A DNA stretch of 64,000 nucleotides from Saccharomonospora glauca K62 (GTDB lineage Bacteria > Actinomycetota > Actinomycetes > Mycobacteriales > Pseudonocardiaceae), in NCBI RefSeq assembly GCF_000243395.2, contig NZ_CM001484.1:2227847-2291846 (forward strand), read 5' to 3'. This document shows positions 17,942 to 25,843 of this stretch, one piece after another. Below the pieces are notes generated by a model that was not told the origin of the DNA, searched no databases, and saw nothing but the letters and a program-made list of their open reading frames with translations. The translations under genes were made by a program, and so were the position numbers. Each line of letters opens with the position of its first letter. The stretch's first letter is position 1.

Positions 17942-20521
17942 GTGCCAGTGCCCGCCCCCAACTTGACTCGTGAACAAGCTCGGCAGCGTGCTGATTTGCT
18001 GGAGGTGTCGTCGTATGACATTGAGCTGGATTTGACGGATGGCCGTGGTGGGCCGGGTGAGGGGACGTTTTCGTCTCGGACGACGATCCGGTTCGCTGCG
18101 CGGCGGCCGGGGGAGTCGAGTTGGGTGGATGTGGTGGCCGCGGGGGTGCGAAAGGCCACGCTCAACGGCCGGCCCCTGGATGTGTCCGACTATGTCGAGG
18201 ACAAGGGTATTGCGTTGCCGGATCTGGCGGCGGAGAACGAGGTGGTGGTGCATGCCGACTGCCGGTACATGAACACCGGGGAGGGGTTGCATCGGTTCGT
18301 CGATCCCGTCGACGGCGGCGTGTACCTCTACAGCCAGTTTGAGACGGCGGATGCCAAGCGGATGTTCGCCTGTTTCGACCAGCCCGACCTCAAGGCCACC
18401 TACCGGCTGGTGGTGACCGCTCCCCGGGATTGGACGGTGGTCTCCAACGCCCCGGTCGCGTCGCGGGAGGACACCCCGCAAGGGGCGGTGCGCACCACCT
18501 TCGCCACCTCGCAGCGGATGTCGACGTATCTGGTGGCGTTGATCGCCGGGCCGTATGCCGAGTGGCGGGACACCTACGTCGATGAGCACGGCACGATCCC
18601 GCTGGGCATCTACTGTCGGGCCTCGCTGGCGGAGTTCATGGACGCCGACCGGCTGTTTACCGAGACCAAGCAGGGGTTTGCGTTCTACCACGACAAATTC
18701 GGGGTGCCGTATCCGTTCACCAAATACGACCAGTTGTTCGTGCCGGAGTTCAACGCCGGGGCGATGGAAAACGCCGGGGCGGTCACCTTCTTGGAAGACT
18801 ACGTCTTCCGCAGCCGGGTGACCCGCTACTCCTACGAACGGCGCGCCGAGACCCTGCTGCACGAGATGGCGCACATGTGGTTCGGGGACCTGGTCACCAT
18901 GCGCTGGTGGGACGATCTGTGGCTCAACGAGTCCTTCGCCACCTTCGCCAGTGTGCTGGCCCAGGCCGAGGCCACCGAATACACCGGGGCCTGGACCAGC
19001 TTCGCCAACATCGAAAAGTCCTGGGCCTACCGGCAGGACCAGCTGCCCTCCACCCACCCCATCGCCGCCGACATCGTGGATCTGCACGCGGTGGAGGTCA
19101 ACTTCGACGGCATCACCTACGCCAAAGGCGCCAGCGTGCTCAAGCAACTGGTCGCCTACGTTGGCCTGGACAACTTCCTGGCCGGGCTGCGGGTCTACTT
19201 CACCAAACACGCCTGGGGCAACGCCACCCTGGCCGACCTGCTGGCCGCTCTGGAGCAGGCCTCCGGACGCGATCTGTCGGGGTGGAGCGCGCAATGGCTG
19301 GAAACCACCGGGTTGAACACCCTGCGCCCCCGCTTCGAACTCGACGAAAACGGCCGGTATCGCTCCTTTGCCATCGACCAGGGCGGAGCCAAACCCGGCG
19401 CGGGTGAGCTGCGCACCCACCGGGTCGCGGTGGGGGTCTACAACGACAACGGCCACGGCAAACTCGTGCGCACCCACCGCGTCGAACTCGACATCACCGG
19501 CGCCACCACCGACGTCCCCGACCTGGTCGGCACCGACGCCGGGGACCTGGTCCTGGTCAACGACGACGACCTCACCTACTGCGCCCTACGCCTGGACCCG
19601 CACTCCCTGACCACCCTGACCACCCGCATCGCCGACATCACCGACCCCCTCCCCCGCACCCTGTGCTGGTCCGCCGCCTGGGAAATGACCCGCAACGCCG
19701 AATTCAAAGCACGGGACTACCTGACCCTCGTGGCCTCGGGACTTCCTCACGAAGACGAGCCGGGCGCCGTGGAAGCCCTCCTCGACCAGGCACACACCAC
19801 GTTGTGTTCCTACGCCGACCCCGCCTGGGCCGCCGAACACGGCTGGCCGACCTTCACGAGGCTGTTGCTGAAGTTGGCGAAGGAAGCACAACCGGGCTCG
19901 GATCGGCAACTCACCTTCGTCAACGCCCTCACCAAGGCTGTGCTGGACCAGTCCCTGCTCGACGTGCTGGCGGGATGGTTCGACGGTTCGGCGCCCCTGA
20001 CCGGGCTCGTGGTCGACACCGATTTGCGGTGGCGGCTGCTGCACGCCCTCGTCGCCCACGGCAAAGCCGGTGACGCCGAGATCGACGCCGAGCTGCGGCG
20101 CGACGACACCGCCACCGGCCGCCGCCACGCCGAACGAGCCCGGGCTCTGCGCCCGACGCCGGAGTCCAAGGCCACCGCCTGGGAACGCGCGATCCACGAC
20201 GATGACCTCCCCAACGCCACCAGCGACGCCATCATCGCGGGCTTTTCCCACCCCGCGCAGACCGCGTTGCTCACCGACTACGCCGACCGCTATCTCGCGG
20301 AGATCGACGCGCTGTGGGCGCGACGCTCCAGCGAACGCGCGTTGCCTGCGGTGGCGCAGTTGTTCCCGTCGTGGCGGATCGACCGGGACACCCTGGCGGC
20401 CGTGGACGCGTGGCTGGCCGCGGAGCACCCGGACGCCTTGCGTCGGCTTCTCGTGGAGTTACGGGCGGAGCGGCTGGTGCGCCCCTTGGCGGCACGCGAG
20501 TTCGACCGGAGCGCCGCGTGA
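17942..20521 (+). CDS. pepN: aminopeptidase N (M1 zinc metallopeptidase)
   Basis: The 859-residue protein is a full-length M1 aminopeptidase. It has the substrate-binding GAMEN motif (about 273-277) and the zinc motif HEMAH (about 307-311) followed 18 residues later by the third ligand in LWLNESFA. A C-terminal helical domain (ERAP1-like) fills the last 300 residues. It removes N-terminal residues from peptides in the cytoplasm. A GTG at 17942 or 17948 is the start. The last codon is only 27 bp from the acyl-CoA dehydrogenase gene on the same strand, so read-through into the biosynthetic genes is possible. It is most likely housekeeping. Confidence 0.95.
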   Translation: MPVPAPNLTREQARQRADLLEVSSYDIELDLTDGRGGPGEGTFSSRTTIRFAARRPGESSWVDVVAAGVRKATLNGRPLDVSDYVEDKGIALPDLAAENEVVVHADCRYMNTGEGLHRFVDPVDGGVYLYSQFETADAKRMFACFDQPDLKATYRLVVTAPRDWTVVSNAPVASREDTPQGAVRTTFATSQRMSTYLVALIAGPYAEWRDTYVDEHGTIPLGIYCRASLAEFMDADRLFTETKQGFAFYHDKFGVPYPFTKYDQLFVPEFNAGAMENAGAVTFLEDYVFRSRVTRYSYERRAETLLHEMAHMWFGDLVTMRWWDDLWLNESFATFASVLAQAEATEYTGAWTSFANIEKSWAYRQDQLPSTHPIAADIVDLHAVEVNFDGITYAKGASVLKQLVAYVGLDNFLAGLRVYFTKHAWGNATLADLLAALEQASGRDLSGWSAQWLETTGLNTLRPRFELDENGRYRSFAIDQGGAKPGAGELRTHRVAVGVYNDNGHGKLVRTHRVELDITGATTDVPDLVGTDAGDLVLVNDDDLTYCALRLDPHSLTTLTTRIADITDPLPRTLCWSAAWEMTRNAEFKARDYLTLVASGLPHEDEPGAVEALLDQAHTTLCSYADPAWAAEHGWPTFTRLLLKLAKEAQPGSDRQLTFVNALTKAVLDQSLLDVLAGWFDGSAPLTGLVVDTDLRWRLLHALVAHGKAGDAEIDAELRRDDTATGRRHAERARALRPTPESKATAWERAIHDDDLPNATSDAIIAGFSHPAQTALLTDYADRYLAEIDALWARRSSERALPAVAQLFPSWRIDRDTLAAVDAWLAAEHPDALRRLLVELRAERLVRPLAAREFDRSAA

Positions 20522-20548
20522 GGCGGCGTGCGAAGGAAAGGGAACACG

Positions 20549-21706
20549 GTGGATTTCAGCTTCACTGCTGAGCAAACACAGCTACGGCGGTCGATCATCG
20601 AGTTCGCCGAACGAGAGCTCGGTGACGCCGCCGAGAGCGATCGGGCGGCGCGGCTGAACCGGGACGCGTGGAAGAAGTGCGCGGAGTTCGGGATCACGGG
20701 CTGGCCGGTGCCGAAGGCCTACGGTGGTGCGGGCCTGGACCCGGTGACGATCGCCGTGGGCTTGGAGGCGCTCGGCTACGGGTGCCGGGACAACGGCCTG
20801 GTGTTCGCGCTGAACAATCACCTGTGGGCCTGCACGGTCTACCTCGTCGAGCACGGGACCGAGGAGCAGAAGGCCCGGTTTCTGCCCGGATTGGCGGACG
20901 GTTCGCTGATCGGTGCCCATGCGTTGACCGAGCCGGAGTCGGGTTCGGACGTGCTGGGGATGAAGACCACGGCCGAACGCCACGGCGACACCTACGTCTT
21001 GCGTGGCACCAAGACGTTCATCTCCAACGCCCCGGTGGCGGACGTGTTCTTGACGTTCGCGCGCACCGGAAGTGAGGACAGTCCCGCCGCGGGTGCGCTG
21101 TCGGCGTTCGTGGTGACCGCCGACCTGCCGGGGTTTCGCGTCAGCCGGAGCTGGGAAAAGGCCGGGCTCCGCTCGACGGAGATGGGTCAGGTGGAGTTCG
21201 ACGAATGCCGGGTGCCCGCGGCGAATCTGCTGGGTGCCGAGGGCAACGGGTTCAATTTGTTCACCAGCTCCATCGACTGGGAACGCAGTGTGTTGTTCGC
21301 CAGCCAGATCGGGGTGATGGAACGGGTGCTCGACGACTGTGTCGAGCACGTGCGTCGGCGGAGACAGTTCGGTAAGCCGCTGGGGGCCCAGCAAGCCGTG
21401 CGGCACCGCATCGCCGACATGAAGGTGCGGCTCGAACTCGCCCGGCTCGCGATGTACAAGGCGGCGTGGCGCAAGCGAGAAGGACATCTGGCTCCGCTGG
21501 ACGCGGCGATCGCGAAGCTCGCGATCAGCGAGAGCCACCTGCGTTCCATGCTCGACGCGGTACAGCTGCACGGTGCGCGCGGGTACCTGACGGAGTTCGG
21601 GGTGGAACGCGAACTGCGGGACGCGCTCGCGGGGACGATCTACGGGGGTACCTCGGAGATTCAGCGTGACATCGTCGCCGGTCTGCTCGGCGTGCCGAGT
21701 TCGTGA
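20549..21706 (+). CDS. acyl-CoA dehydrogenase-like enzyme of extender-unit pathway
   Basis: The 385-residue protein has the N-terminal helical, middle beta and C-terminal helical domains of the acyl-CoA dehydrogenase fold (AHALTEPESGSDV; FITFARTG-like region; RRQFGKPLGAQQAV; GGTSEIQRDI). The Glu that acts as base in the YEGT position of medium-chain enzymes is Gly here; Glu245 in SIDWERSVLF sits where isovaleryl-CoA dehydrogenases keep their base. It resembles the FkbI/ZmaI type that oxidises ACP-bound C3 units. It is the first of four tightly spaced genes (aaRS-like ligase, hydroxyacyl dehydrogenase, ACP). The GTG at 20549 is preceded by GAAGGAAAGGG. Its proposed job is oxidation of a seryl- or semialdehyde-ACP intermediate toward aminomalonyl-ACP. 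Confidence 0.9.
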   Translation: MDFSFTAEQTQLRRSIIEFAERELGDAAESDRAARLNRDAWKKCAEFGITGWPVPKAYGGAGLDPVTIAVGLEALGYGCRDNGLVFALNNHLWACTVYLVEHGTEEQKARFLPGLADGSLIGAHALTEPESGSDVLGMKTTAERHGDTYVLRGTKTFISNAPVADVFLTFARTGSEDSPAAGALSAFVVTADLPGFRVSRSWEKAGLRSTEMGQVEFDECRVPAANLLGAEGNGFNLFTSSIDWERSVLFASQIGVMERVLDDCVEHVRRRRQFGKPLGAQQAVRHRIADMKVRLELARLAMYKAAWRKREGHLAPLDAAIAKLAISESHLRSMLDAVQLHGARGYLTEFGVERELRDALAGTIYGGTSEIQRDIVAGLLGVPSS

Positions 21707-21733
21707 TGTCGACAGCGAGGAGACACGAACGTC

Positions 21734-22948
21734 ATGCCTGATTACCGGATTCCGCTGACCGAGCCGGTGGCCGCCGAGCAGGTGGGTGAACTGGCGCAGC
21801 GGATCTACTTCTTGTCGGAGTCGATCGTCGATTTCGCCCTCCCCGGTGTCGGGGACGTCACGGAGGTGGTGGTGACGACCGAGGGCGACGTCGACCCGGC
21901 CGTGCTCGCCGACAAGCTGAACCGGATGGTCGACGAGGAGGTGCGGCCGCAGCTGTCGGGTCCGCCCCGCGTGGTGTGGCGGTCACCGAACTCGGACGAG
22001 GCCCGGAACGTCGCCGACGAGTTGCTGGCCTCCGGTGAGCTGGTGCCCATGGGGCCGGGTCAATTCGCGCTCGGTCCGGTGGTGACGGCGTTGCTGGACT
22101 ACGTCGACCGGCGGCTATTGCGGGCGGTGACCGAGGAGTTCGGGGCCCGCGCCTACCGATATCCCACGTTGATCGAGACGGAGACCCTGCGCCGGTGCGG
22201 GTATTTCACGTCGTTTCCGCACTTTTTGATGCTGGTGACGCGGTTGCACGCCGATTCGGACAACTACCGCGAGTTCGTCACCGCCGCGCGAGCCGAGTCG
22301 GAGGGGCTTCCCCCGCTGCTGGACTACTGCGACGACACCTCGCTGTGCCTGCCACCGACGATGTGTTACCACACCTATCGGCAGTTCCAAGGACAGCGGT
22401 TGAGTGAGCCCGGCCTGGTGGTCACGGCCAGGGGGAAGTCGTTCCGGCACGAGTCCCGCTACTGGCGTTCTTTGGAGCGGTTGTGGGACTTCACCATCCG
22501 CGAGGTCGTGTTCCTCGGTGATCGCGATCGGGTGCTCGCGCAGCGGCAGCGGATGTTGGAGTTGACCACGGAGTTGGCGGTCGAGCTGGGGCTCGGCGGG
22601 CACTGCGAGGTGGGCAATGATCCGTTCTTCGGCAGTGTCGAGTCGCCGCAGCGGGCGTGGTCCCAGCGGTTGCTGGAACTGAAGTACGAGTTGCGGCTGC
22701 CCATCGGTGAGGGCCGGACCCTCGCGGCCGCGTCGTTCAACTTCCACGAGGACTTCTTCGGTTCGTCCTTCGACATCCGGCGGCCCGCCGGGGACGGCGA
22801 CGAAGACGCCACGGTCATCACGGCGTGCGCGGGCGTGGGCCTGGAGCGTTTTGCGTACGCGTTCCTGTGTCGGCACGGCGTCGACCCGGCTGCTTGGCCG
22901 GAGCCGGTGCGTCTGGCCGTGGCGGGTTCGCCCGCGGTCACCGGGTGA
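21734..22948 (+). CDS. class II aaRS-like amino acid:[carrier protein] ligase
   Basis: The 404-residue protein has a class II aminoacyl-tRNA synthetase catalytic core: motif 2 (FRHESRYWRSLERLWDF, about 239-255) and motif 3 (ACAGVGLERFAYAF, about 366-379). Cysteines in TMCYHTY and ITACAG and the Glu of motif 2 fit the zinc-binding set of atypical seryl-tRNA-synthetase homologues (Bll0957 type). These lack the tRNA-binding arm and charge a carrier-protein phosphopantetheine instead. The N-terminal 130 residues are a small extra domain. The gene lies between the dehydrogenase pair and next to a free ACP, its probable acceptor. Serine is the expected substrate if the pathway leads to aminomalonyl-ACP; glycine or alanine, used by known relatives, cannot be excluded. 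Confidence 0.85.
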   Translation: MPDYRIPLTEPVAAEQVGELAQRIYFLSESIVDFALPGVGDVTEVVVTTEGDVDPAVLADKLNRMVDEEVRPQLSGPPRVVWRSPNSDEARNVADELLASGELVPMGPGQFALGPVVTALLDYVDRRLLRAVTEEFGARAYRYPTLIETETLRRCGYFTSFPHFLMLVTRLHADSDNYREFVTAARAESEGLPPLLDYCDDTSLCLPPTMCYHTYRQFQGQRLSEPGLVVTARGKSFRHESRYWRSLERLWDFTIREVVFLGDRDRVLAQRQRMLELTTELAVELGLGGHCEVGNDPFFGSVESPQRAWSQRLLELKYELRLPIGEGRTLAAASFNFHEDFFGSSFDIRRPAGDGDEDATVITACAGVGLERFAYAFLCRHGVDPAAWPEPVRLAVAGSPAVTG

Positions 22949-22992
22949 ACACCGGCTACGAGTACACGCGAGAAACCGAGGGTGAGGCAGGG

Positions 22993-23856
22993 ATGATGCA
23001 GAACATCGGGGTGGTCGGCGCGGGCACCATGGGCACGGGGGTGGCGCACCTGTTCGCCGCGCGGGGCTACCCGGTCGTCATGGTGGACTCGTCGGAGGCG
23101 GCGTTGGCGCGCTCCCGCGAGCTGATCGAGCGGAACGTGACGCTCTATCCGTTGGTGGACGGTGAGCAACCTCGGCTGGACGCCCGCGAGGTGACGCGGC
23201 GGATTGTCTTCTCCACGAATTTGCGCGAGTTGAAAGACAGCGACTTCGTCGTGGAGAACGTGACCGAGAAGCGAGAGATCAAGGAGGCGCTGTACCCGCA
23301 GTTGGACTCCGTCTGTCCCCCGCACTGCGTGTTCGGGGTGAACACGTCGGCGATCTCGATCACTCGGCTCGCCGCGCGGACGGCGAGGGCGGATCGGGTG
23401 ATCGGTACGCACTTCATGAACCCGGCTCCGCTCAAGCCGTTGGTGGAGGTGATCCGCGGGACGCACACCTCCCCCGAGACCGTGGATCGCACCCGCGCGC
23501 TGTTGGATGGTGTGGGGCGGGACAGCATCGTGGTCAACGACGCGGCGGGGTTCGTGACGAACCGAGTGATGATGTTGACCGTCAACGAGGCGATGTTCCT
23601 GCTGCACGAGGGGGTCGCCGATTCAGCGGCCGACGTCGATCGGCTGTTCCGGGACTGTTTCGGTCACCGCATGGGCCCGTTGGAGACCGCCGATCTGATC
23701 GGGTTGGACACGGTGCTGCTGTCTTTGGAGGTGATCTACGACAGTCTGCGGGACAGCAAGTATCGGCCGTGTCCGTTGCTGGCGCGGATGGTCGACGCGG
23801 GGTGGCACGGGGTCAAAAGTGGCCGCGGTTTCTACGAGTACCCGGACGCCGTCTGA
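22993..23856 (+). CDS. 3-hydroxyacyl-CoA dehydrogenase-like (FkbK/ZmaG type)
   Basis: The 287-residue protein opens with the NAD-binding GAGTMGTG motif (residues 8-15) and carries the catalytic His140 in GTHFMNPAP and the Asn in FVTNRVMML, as in 3-hydroxybutyryl-CoA dehydrogenases. The C-terminal helical domain includes RMGPLETADLIGLD. In methoxymalonyl- and aminomalonyl-ACP pathways the homologous enzyme oxidises the primary alcohol of the ACP-bound C3 unit to the aldehyde. It is placed between the ligase and ACP genes with short gaps (44 and 22 bp). The start could be either of the two adjacent ATGs at 22993 and 22996. Confidence 0.9.
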   Translation: MMQNIGVVGAGTMGTGVAHLFAARGYPVVMVDSSEAALARSRELIERNVTLYPLVDGEQPRLDAREVTRRIVFSTNLRELKDSDFVVENVTEKREIKEALYPQLDSVCPPHCVFGVNTSAISITRLAARTARADRVIGTHFMNPAPLKPLVEVIRGTHTSPETVDRTRALLDGVGRDSIVVNDAAGFVTNRVMMLTVNEAMFLLHEGVADSAADVDRLFRDCFGHRMGPLETADLIGLDTVLLSLEVIYDSLRDSKYRPCPLLARMVDAGWHGVKSGRGFYEYPDAV

Positions 23857-23878
23857 CGAACGAGAAGGGTTGGGACAC

Positions 23879-24124
23879 ATGGAAGATCGGCTGCAGATCG
23901 TACGCGACTACATCCACGGGCACCTGGGCAACGTGACCGTGGCCGACGACGAGGACTTGTTCAAGGGCGGGTATTTGAACTCGCTGTTCGCCGTGCAGAT
24001 CGTGGTGTGGTTGGAGAAGCGGTTCGGCATCGCGGTGCGCGGCTCCGATCTCACGCTCGACAACTTCCGCTCCATCAAGGACATCGCGGCGTTCGTCGAC
24101 GACTACTTCACGCTCATCGGTTGA
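23879..24124 (+). CDS. free-standing acyl carrier protein
   Basis: The 81-residue protein is acidic and helical, with the phosphopantetheine-attachment Ser35 in GGYLNSLFAVQ. Length and motif match discrete ACPs that carry unusual PKS extender units (FkbJ/ZmaH-like). It ends the four-gene extender operon and is the likely partner of the aaRS-like ligase and both dehydrogenases. A strong palindromic terminator follows 12 bp after the stop. Confidence 0.92.
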   Translation: MEDRLQIVRDYIHGHLGNVTVADDEDLFKGGYLNSLFAVQIVVWLEKRFGIAVRGSDLTLDNFRSIKDIAAFVDDYFTLIG

Positions 24125-24136
24125 CCTCGTGGCACA

Positions 24137-24176
24137 GACAGGGGCCCGTTCCCGGTACCGGGAACGGGCCCCTGTC
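24137..24176. terminator. 40-bp perfect palindrome, bidirectional terminator
   Basis: The two 20-base halves are exact inverted copies centred on GGTACC (24154-24159). The palindrome sits between the convergent ACP gene and the small unknown gene at 24194. Such a long, GC-rich stem with almost no loop would end transcription from both sides. Confidence 0.85.
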
Positions 24177-24193
24177 GCATGGGGTCGATGGTG

Positions 24194-24559
24194 TCAGTTG
24201 CCGTGCTCGGTGTAGAGGTTGGCGGCGGACAGCTTGTCGATCTTGGCGTGGAGGTCGTCGAGGGCAGTCTTCAGTTCCGTCAGCTCGTTGAGGTGAGCGC
24301 GGTTGTCGCCCTTGCGTACCGGGGGCTTGATCGCGCCCCAGATGTCGTTCTCGGCGTATTCCACCTCCTTGAGCACCCGGTCGATGACGCCCTCGGTGCT
24401 TCGCACGATGCTGGACAGGTACAGGAAGATCGTGTTCTTGTCGCGTTCGACGAGGGTTCTGGTGCTGTCGAGGATGTCGTTGATGTAGTTCTTGATGAAG
24501 TTGCCCTCGTCGGGTGTCGTCGTGGTCTTGGTCTTGGCCTTCGGTTCGGTCTGCGCCAT
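24194..24559 (-). CDS. small helical protein of unknown function
   Basis: The 121-residue protein has a Lys/Thr-rich N-terminus followed by two long amphipathic stretches (about 20-70 and 85-118) that look helical or coiled-coil. There is no Cys, signal peptide or membrane segment and no family I recognise. A strong ribosome-binding site (GAGGAAAGGAAG) precedes the ATG, and it lies 42 bp downstream of the P450 gene, so it is the last gene of the five-gene operon. A structural or partner protein is possible. Confidence 0.75.
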   Translation of the reverse strand: MAQTEPKAKTKTTTTPDEGNFIKNYINDILDSTRTLVERDKNTIFLYLSSIVRSTEGVIDRVLKEVEYAENDIWGAIKPPVRKGDNRAHLNELTELKTALDDLHAKIDKLSAANLYTEHGN

Positions 24560-24601
24560 GTTCTTCCTTTCCTCGGGGATGGGGCCGCCGGTGCGGCCCG
24601 T

Positions 24602-25813
24602 TCACGACCGGCGGCGCACCACCACCGGAAGTCGTCGAGGTGCCCACATGCCCTGTTCGTAGAACGGCAGTGGGTCACGTCGGTCGATGCGGATGTCGTC
24701 GAAGCGGTCGAACAGCAGGTTGGCCGCCACCGCCGCCTCCATGCGGGACAGCGCGGCTCCGACACAGAAGTGGATGCCGTGGCCGAAGCTGACGTGGCCG
24801 TTGGGGAATCGGTCGATGTCGAACTCGTCGGGGCGAGTGAATTTCCGCTCGTCCCGGTTGGCCGAGGAGAACCACAGCATCACCAGTGATCCCGCCGGGA
24901 TCGGGGTGCCGGCGACCTCCGCGTCCACCCGCGCGACTCGCATGAACCGGGTGCCGGAGGGTCGGTAACGCAGGACCTCCTCCACCGCCTTGCCGATGAG
25001 GGTGCGGTCCTTACGGAGCCGGGCGGCCACCTCGGGGTGCTCGTCCAGGCAGAGCAGCATGTTGGCGATGAGCCCGTTGGTGCTGAAGTGGCCGACGAAC
25101 AGCAGCGCCAGGCAGATGTTGACGACCTCGTCCTCGTCCAGGCGGCTGCCGTCGTCCTCAGCGGCCGCGAGTTTGCTGATCAGGTCGTCTTTCGGGGTGG
25201 TCACCCGGTCGCGGTACTGGTCGAGCAGATAGCCGCGGACCTCGTCGGTGACCCGGCTCATCATGCTGCCGTAGCCTTCCTCGTCGTCGGTCGGGTCGTC
25301 CCCGACCTGCAGCGAGGCGAGTTTGTCGGCGTAGCTGAGGAACAGTTCCCGGTCGCTGACCGGCACGCCGAGCAGTTCGGCGATGAGCATCGCGGGCAGC
25401 GGCCAGACGAACGTCTCCACCAGGTCGAAGGAGTCGCGCCCGTCGAGCGCGTCGAGCAGTTCGGCGCCCATCCGGTAGGTGCGTTGCTCGTACTCCCGCA
25501 CGTTGGTCAGGGTGAACGCCTGCCCCACGAGGTTGCGGAGCCGGCGGTGTTCGGGCGGGTCGGTCCACGCGGGGTTGCCGCGGGTGATGTTCTCCGCGCC
25601 GAGCGCGTCGCGGTTGAGTTCGGACGAGAACGTTTGCGGGTCTGAGGCGACGCGGCGGACGTCGTCGTAGCGGAACACGTGGTAGACGCCGTGCCGGTCG
25701 CGGTAGACGGGTTCGTGTTCGCGCATCCAGCGCAGCCAGTCCAGTTGCGCTTGGCCGCCGTCGGTCAGCGGTGGCGGGTCCGACGGCACGGTGGGGGTCG
25801 GTGTTTCGGTCAT
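24602..25813 (-). CDS. cytochrome P450 with atypical I-helix
   Basis: The 403-residue bacterial P450 has the ExxR pair (EEVLRYR), the PERF-like RF region (FDIDRFPNGHVSFGHG) and the haem ligand Cys350 in GIHFCVGAAL. The I-helix, which normally reads (A/G)Gx(D/E)TT and delivers protons to the bound oxygen, reads VGHFSTN here. The acidic residue is replaced by Phe and the Thr by Ser. Such changes occur in P450s that use the substrate or another route for proton delivery, or catalyse unusual chemistry. It lies in the operon behind the PLP decarboxylase (30-bp gap). Substrate unknown; probably a pathway intermediate or a carrier-bound amino acid. Confidence 0.93.
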   Translation of the reverse strand: MTETPTPTVPSDPPPLTDGGQAQLDWLRWMREHEPVYRDRHGVYHVFRYDDVRRVASDPQTFSSELNRDALGAENITRGNPAWTDPPEHRRLRNLVGQAFTLTNVREYEQRTYRMGAELLDALDGRDSFDLVETFVWPLPAMLIAELLGVPVSDRELFLSYADKLASLQVGDDPTDDEEGYGSMMSRVTDEVRGYLLDQYRDRVTTPKDDLISKLAAAEDDGSRLDEDEVVNICLALLFVGHFSTNGLIANMLLCLDEHPEVAARLRKDRTLIGKAVEEVLRYRPSGTRFMRVARVDAEVAGTPIPAGSLVMLWFSSANRDERKFTRPDEFDIDRFPNGHVSFGHGIHFCVGAALSRMEAAVAANLLFDRFDDIRIDRRDPLPFYEQGMWAPRRLPVVVRRRS

Positions 25814-25843
25814 CGGTTTCGGTCCTCTTCCTTGTCGAGTCGG

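Noticed and set aside
20549-24124. Methoxymalonyl-ACP pathway
   Set aside because: The FkbH-type glyceryl loader and the O-methyltransferase are both absent, so an amino-acid-derived unit is more likely.
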